A DNA stretch of 5,247 nucleotides from Conexibacter sp. (lineage in GTDB: Bacteria; Actinomycetota; Thermoleophilia; Solirubrobacterales; Solirubrobacteraceae): NCBI GenBank assembly GCA_025964055.1, contig JAOPZP010000189.1:1-5247 (forward strand), written 5' to 3'. How positions within the stretch are numbered: position 1 is the stretch's first letter; each line of letters starts with the position of its first letter. The position numbers and the translations under genes are program-made. The notes beneath the pieces were generated by a model. It did not search any database. It was not told the origin of the DNA and was given only the letters and a program-made list of their open reading frames with translations. This document shows, one piece after another, positions 4,701 to 5,247 of the stretch.

Positions 4701-5247
4701 TCAGGCCGCAGCGCCCGCCGGCTCCCCGTCCATCAGCGCCGCCTGGGCCGGCGCCAGCCACCAGCCCGCGACGACGAGGGCGACGATCGCCGCGACGTGG
4801 AGGGCGATGATCGCCGGCGAGGCGCCGAGCGGCTCCTGGAACGCGATGACGCCGCCGAGGATGGCCACGACGTTCGTGACGGCAGTCATCAGCGCGATGA
4901 CGGCCACGGCGGTGCCGAGCTGCAGCCCGCGCTGGAAGCAGAAGAACGCCAGGACGCTCGTGGCGCCGAGCATCGCGCCCCACGGCGCGACGCCCGAGGT
5001 CAGCCAGCCGCCGTGCGCGGCCGTGGTCGCCGCCTTGGTGGCGATGTCGCCGATGCCGTAGAGCGCGCCGGCCGCGGCGCCGAGCGCATGGGGTCCTCGG
5101 CGCCGTGTCAGCAGCGCCGCGATCAGGGCGGCCACGACGCCCGCGAAGGCCACCACCGACCACGAGCCGGCTCCGGCGGCGCCGACCACCGGTCGCGCGC
5201 CGACGGCGAGCGCGGCCAGCGCCACGGCCATGACCAGCGTGCCGCGG
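4701..5247 (-). CDS. EamA/DMT-superfamily transporter, C-terminal part, cut by window edge
   Basis: The frame is open from the right edge to TGA 4703-4701, giving at least 181 residues. An ATG at 5231 gives a 176-residue form, but the codons before it (RGTLV) continue the same hydrophobic helix, so the true start is probably outside the window and the full protein should be near the usual 280-300 residues. From that ATG, hydrophobic segments lie at about 1-13, 23-41, 52-68, 82-101, 107-130 and 139-160. ALYGIGDIATKAATTA (56-71) is the kind of phrase that opens the second EamA repeat, and GGVIAFQEPLG (125-135) matches the conserved 'EPL' end of an EamA repeat. Such proteins move small metabolites across the cytoplasmic membrane, and the substrate cannot be read. 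The tail (MDGEPAGAAA) is hydrophilic. A small Cys-Cys membrane protein gene follows 41 bases downstream on the same strand. Confidence 0.8.
   Translation of the reverse strand, partial: RGTLVMAVALAALAVGARPVVGAAGAGSWSVVAFAGVVAALIAALLTRRRGPHALGAAAGALYGIGDIATKAATTAAHGGWLTSGVAPWGAMLGATSVLAFFCFQRGLQLGTAVAVIALMTAVTNVVAILGGVIAFQEPLGASPAIIALHVAAIVALVVAGWWLAPAQAALMDGEPAGAAA

Noticed and set aside
4685..4702. GAGCC/GGCTC inverted repeat at the EamA-type gene stop
   Set aside because: Only five base pairs with an 8-base loop, which is expected by chance at this composition. It also lies between two genes that may share a transcript.
2950..5061. 703-codon plus-strand open frame in a second frame across the MFS gene and beyond
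   Set aside because: It is Arg/Gly/Ala-rich, out of frame with the MFS gene and antisense to the EamA-type gene. There is no sign of a fusion or frameshift.

Overview
This is a GC-rich stretch (about 70% G+C, with strongly G/C-biased third codon positions) of bacterial chromosome. The protein families point to an actinobacterium: an ECF sigma factor with a SnoaL-like tail, a PF03640 secreted repeat protein, a DHA2-type MFS exporter and an Rv1284-like beta-carbonic anhydrase. Solirubrobacterales or another Thermoleophilia lineage would fit, but that placement is an inference from gene style and no marker gene is present. I see no rRNA, tRNA, CRISPR array, insertion sequence or phage gene.

Left part (1-1361). 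The first 124 bases hold the start of a MarR-type regulator on the minus strand, cut by the window edge. It diverges from a two-gene plus-strand unit made of a small beta-carbonic anhydrase-like protein (184-744) and, 23 bases later, a RibD-C/DHFR-fold reductase (768-1346). The short intergenic gap is locally AT-rich and carries a 7-base direct repeat, so the MarR protein may control both directions. The unit ends in a perfect 13-bp hairpin whose 5-base loop starts with the reductase stop codon.

Middle part (1377-3082). On the minus strand, an ECF sigma factor of the TIGR02960/SigX5 type (2971 to 1961) is followed, after a 122-base gap, by a small secreted PF03640 protein (1838 to 1377). The sigma factor carries its own SnoaL-like C-terminal domain and no anti-sigma gene lies beside it, so control through that domain is the likely model. 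The gap before the PF03640 gene holds two 9-base direct repeats one helical turn apart and a small imperfect palindrome.

Right part (3083-5247). An MFS drug-exporter-type gene (3083-4477, plus) diverges from the sigma gene across 111 bases that hold an 8-base inverted repeat. It converges on a minus-strand pair: an EamA/DMT-type transporter running off the right edge (stop at 4701) and a probable unannotated 47-residue single-pass membrane protein with a Cys-Cys tail (4659 to 4516). This convergent junction also has a hairpin with a stop codon in its loop.

The genes look like ordinary accessory stress, transport and regulatory functions. I found no convincing new multi-gene system. The best leads are the small Cys-Cys membrane protein, the two hairpins with stop codons in their loops, the sigma/PF03640/MFS neighbourhood, and the MarR/carbonic anhydrase/reductase unit.
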